A stretch of DNA of 64,000 bases from Puffinus mauretanicus. Its lineage: Eukaryota; Chordata; Aves; Procellariiformes; Procellariidae. The position numbers and the translations under genes were made by a program. The stretch lies in contig JAJKFH010000052.1 of assembly GCA_023333565.1 (NCBI GenBank), positions 1,240,001-1,304,000 on the forward strand. Reading direction: 5' to 3'. Positions 62,430 to 64,000 of the stretch are shown piece after piece. Within the stretch, counting starts at the first letter, position 1, and the number at the start of each line of letters is the position of its first letter. A model generated the notes under the pieces. The model was not told the DNA's origin. It searched no databases and saw only the letters and a list, made by a program, of their open reading frames with translations.

Positions 62430-62770
62430 GAGCAAAGCAGCCTGTGTCTCGCTGGCGGAGCTTTTCCCCGCTCCGTGGGGGCACAGGTCGCGGCAGGATC
62501 TGGGAGGCTGCGGGTGCTCCCCGCGGCTCTGGCGGGGCTGTGCTGGGTTGCGGGGTGCACGGGGAGCGCTTGCGGAGCCTGCGGGTGACCTTCGCTGCAG
62601 CGTGCTGGTGCCGGACGGGAGACGGCGGAGCTCCTGCCTGGCGGGGGCGGGGGCGGCGGGGGTCACCGCGGGGCGGGGGAGGCCAGGTCGGGTGCACGCG
62701 CAGGCAGGGCCGACCCGTGTGCCCGGGCCGGGCTGCGGGCGCTGGGGGGTGAGGAGCGGCCTGGAGTGGC
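62430..62770. promoter_or_regulatory. CpG island with GC boxes
   Basis: About 340 bp with dense CpG, sharply different from the AT-rich surround. It holds Sp1-type GC boxes, GGGGGCGGGGG at 62643-62653 and GGGGCGGGGG near 62670-62679. It is probably a promoter. No TATA box and no recognisable coding exon lie next to it on either strand; the open frames inside it are typical of GC-rich sequence. It is about 0.8 kb upstream of galectin exon A on the minus strand, so it may have served that gene or an unrelated noncoding transcript. Confidence 0.65.
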
Positions 62771-64000
62771 ACGTGGGGAGGAGGCAGCTTCTCAACGTAG
62801 TTTAGTGCTTCCCTAAAACGAAATGGTGGAGCTCTGAAACCACGAAATGTCTTGGCCCATCGTATCCGGGGGGGAACCTTTCTCTGGTAACCGCGAACTC
62901 AACAGCTCTTCACCGGCCTCGTACAGTGGTGCAGGGGGGAGAGCGGCCAGGGCCCGGGAGGGAAGGATAGCTGCGATTAACGGCAGTAGCCACCAGGAGG
63001 CAATCAAGTCCCAGGGAAGGGCCTGTGCGGGAGGCTGCAGGAACTTCTGAGAAAGCCCAGGTCTGGCCTCTCCTCTCCCTTCTCTTTTTGATACCATTTG
63101 TTGCAAGAATCCGAGTTACAGCAAAAGAAAGTGAGCAGCCTGGTGCTTCAGCCTGTCATACAAGCTAAAGAAACACTTTGCCAGCTGTCCTGTAACTGAA
63201 GGCCTCTTAAATTTGACTTCTAAGAGGAAACAAAATGAATCATGCTTGCAGAAAAGACACATGCCTGTAATTTCAGTTGTGGAAGGATGTCAGTGTCTGA
63301 CAGCTAATATAATGGGAAGAAAGCAAATGGGCTCAAAGGCCATAAATTAACAAGTCAATCTAGTGAAAGAAAGCTGTAAGACATAGCAAGGGCTATAGAC
63401 AAAAGCTGTAATGCTGATTCTTTTTTTTTTTAATCTTATTTTTTTCTTACACGAGTCTTACGAGAGACTTCTGTCATCCTTTGCTTCGGCACGTTATCCA
63501 AGAGCTTCTCTGTTGCAATAGAAACAGGACCTTCTTCTGTCATGATAGCTGCTTATTCTTGCCCAATTCAGAGAAGTGTTTTTAACATGCGCTGCCTCCC
63601 TGTGCCCCCCAGGTCCGCCGAGCTCGGCAGGGCAGGATGGCTTTGGCACAGCTTCTGCGGCAAGATGCCCCCCGGCCTTGTGGGGCCTGGGGGTCTGTGC
63701 TCTGCTGTGGGTTTCTGTGCGCGCCACGGAGGGGGCTGCGCACCAGGGCTGCCCTCACCCGTCGCGAGGGTCCCGCTGTGGTCATTTACTCCCCCCAGGC
63801 TGACCTGTCCGATTCGTATCGCCCCGTGTCTTGAGCGTGGCAAAGGAAATGGGGAAATGATGGGGAATCCCCTTCTGCTGCTTCACTCAGGACAAGCGAA
63901 GGGCAGGGAGGAGAGTAAGTAAAAGTGATGATGGAGCTGGTGACCTCCCTGCGCATCAGCTGACGCATCACAGTAGGACTGTCATCTCTGTCCATCACTT
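62771..64000. other. GC-moderate noncoding end of the window
   Basis: GC-richer patches at about 62870-63030 and 63590-63840 alternate with AT-rich DNA. Overlapping open frames occur in all phases, as expected from GC content, and none resembles a known protein. No further galectin exon was recognised. Confidence 0.5.

Noticed and set aside
62394..62805. Four overlapping frames (85-133 codons) in the CpG island
   Set aside because: GC-rich sequence lacks stop codons in all frames; compositions are arginine/glycine/proline-rich with no motif.
63494..63998. Many overlapping frames at the right end
   Set aside because: Same GC effect, present on both strands, none resembling a protein family.

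Overview
This is a 64-kb piece of a vertebrate nuclear genome, almost certainly from a bird. It holds one fully readable large gene, inducible nitric oxide synthase (NOS2), and one complete small gene, LYRM9. Both are on the plus strand in the LYRM9-NOS2 order known from other amniotes. The avian assignment rests on two CR1 LINE 3' ends of avian type, a solo LTR of a kind common in non-galliform birds, short introns, and the NOS2 protein itself. I cannot name the species. Nothing prokaryotic, and no CRISPR or plasmid, is present.

Layout. 1-14415: AT-rich noncoding DNA upstream of LYRM9, with a CR1 tail (9649-9799) and a 506-bp antisense solo LTR (10737-11242) flanked by a perfect 5-bp target-site duplication. 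14416-about 17650: LYRM9, three coding exons giving a 78-aa LYR-motif protein, plus 3' UTR. About 17650-36700: 19 kb intergenic with a good CTCF-like motif just after LYRM9 and a CR1 fragment at 26.4 kb. 36731-36873: a compact NOS2 promoter with a PAR-bZIP/NFIL3-type palindrome, a perfect NF-kappaB site, an octamer-like element and a TATA box. About 36897-57075: NOS2, one noncoding exon plus 26 coding exons, all GT-AG and phase-consistent, encoding 1158 aa. Its 3' UTR has several AUUUA motifs and an AATAAA at 57051. 57076-60486: noncoding. 60487-61620: two minus-strand exons of a decayed galectin carbohydrate-recognition domain. Synteny and an ungapped match point to LGALS9, tail-to-tail with NOS2. 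62.4-62.8 kb: a CpG island with GC boxes and no recognisable gene. The window ends in moderately GC-rich DNA.

How it works together. NOS2 makes NO from L-arginine during innate immune responses. Its kappaB/TATA promoter, AU-rich 3' UTR and Ca-independent protein architecture (no autoinhibitory insert in the FMN domain) all fit an inducible, transcriptionally controlled enzyme. LYRM9 is a mitochondrial LYR protein with no functional link to NOS2 beyond adjacency. I found no unknown multi-gene system. The items most worth a second look are the galectin remnant, a 14-codon upstream ORF built across the NOS2 exon 1/2 junction, the promoter architecture, and the orphan CpG island.
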